DNA from: Natrialbaceae archaeon
Lineage (GTDB): Archaea; Halobacteriota; Halobacteria; Halobacteriales; Natrialbaceae
Assembly: GCA_003552885.1 (NCBI GenBank)
Contig: PUPA01000094.1
Span: 1-5,200, forward strand
Length of the DNA: 5,200 bases
Direction of reading: 5' to 3'
The notes under the pieces were generated by a model. The model had not been told where the DNA came from, did not search any database, and worked only from the letters and a program-made list of their open reading frames with translations. Below, piece after piece: positions 5,095 to 5,200 of the stretch; positions within the stretch are counted from its first letter, which is position 1, and each line of letters begins with the position of its first letter. The position numbers and the translations under genes are program-made.

Positions 5095-5200
5095 TGTCAG
5101 ATCGGAAGCTCAGACGGCTGTACGTCCACGAGTCGGTCGAGAGCGTCGTCCCGCAGGCGGCGTTCGTCGAGGCGTTCGACGACCTCCCGATCCCCGCCGA
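5094..5200 (+). CDS. N-terminus of a divergent gene, possibly a D-2-hydroxyacid dehydrogenase
   Basis: An ORF opens at the ATG at 5094 and continues to the right edge, giving 35 codons. The peptide begins MSDRKLRRLYVHESVES and continues VVPQAAFVEAFDDLPIPA. The pattern of a short polar N-terminus, a beta strand LYVHESV, and then a helix of the VVPQAAFVEAF kind recalls the start of haloarchaeal NAD-dependent D-2-hydroxyacid dehydrogenases. No catalytic or NAD-binding motif is in view, so the name is a guess. Support for coding comes from the divergent promoter region, codons rich in G or C at the third position, and a GAGG seven bases before the ATG. If the guess is right, a second 2-hydroxyacid enzyme flanks the cluster. 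Confidence 0.6.
   Translation, partial: MSDRKLRRLYVHESVESVVPQAAFVEAFDDLPIPA

Overview
The window looks like haloarchaeal (class Halobacteria) chromosomal DNA. It is GC-rich, the predicted proteins are strongly acidic (many Asp/Glu, few Lys), starts are preceded by TTTAWA-type TATA boxes rather than bacterial -35/-10 elements, and one ribosome-binding site matches the archaeal 16S 3' end over eight bases. The genus cannot be named from this alone.

Four substantial genes lie head to tail on the minus strand, read from right to left. They are a thiamine-diphosphate (ThDP) enzyme of the acetolactate synthase/2-oxoacid decarboxylase superfamily (4982-3375, GTG start), a 12-helix MFS transporter with fosmidomycin-resistance-like motifs (3106-1901), a class III (CaiB/BaiF/Frc) CoA-transferase (1862-609), and the N-terminal 149 residues of an FAD-linked (GlcD/DLD type) dehydrogenase that runs off the left edge (449-1). 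A divergent plus-strand gene begins at 5094 and runs off the right edge after 35 codons; its product may be a D-2-hydroxyacid dehydrogenase, but this is weak. No RNA gene, CRISPR array, IS element or phage feature was found.

The intergenic regions hold readable control signals. The 5' part of the ThDP gene and the plus-strand gene share a 111-bp divergent region with a central TATA box (5025-5033) and a 9-bp inverted pair (GGTCGACCA) placed at the two initiation regions. The 268-bp gap 3107-3374 holds two perfect hairpins downstream of the ThDP gene. It also holds the transporter promoter and a 27-codon Arg-rich upstream ORF that would be leaderless and whose stop codon lies inside the transporter Shine-Dalgarno. 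The 38-bp gap before the CoA-transferase holds a TATA box exactly 27 bp from the second of two candidate ATGs. The 159-bp gap 450-608 holds a hairpin and a TATA/BRE for the FAD gene.

Taken together, the cluster suggests uptake or export and turnover of a small 2-hydroxy- or 2-oxo-carboxylic acid: CoA activation (CoA-transferase), C-C cleavage or decarboxylation (ThDP enzyme), redox conversion of the 2-hydroxy acid (FAD dehydrogenase, perhaps also the divergent gene) and transport (MFS). It resembles the oxalate-degradation set (frc/oxc/oxlT) in outline. However, the ThDP enzyme and transporter do not look like true Oxc and OxlT, so the substrate remains open.
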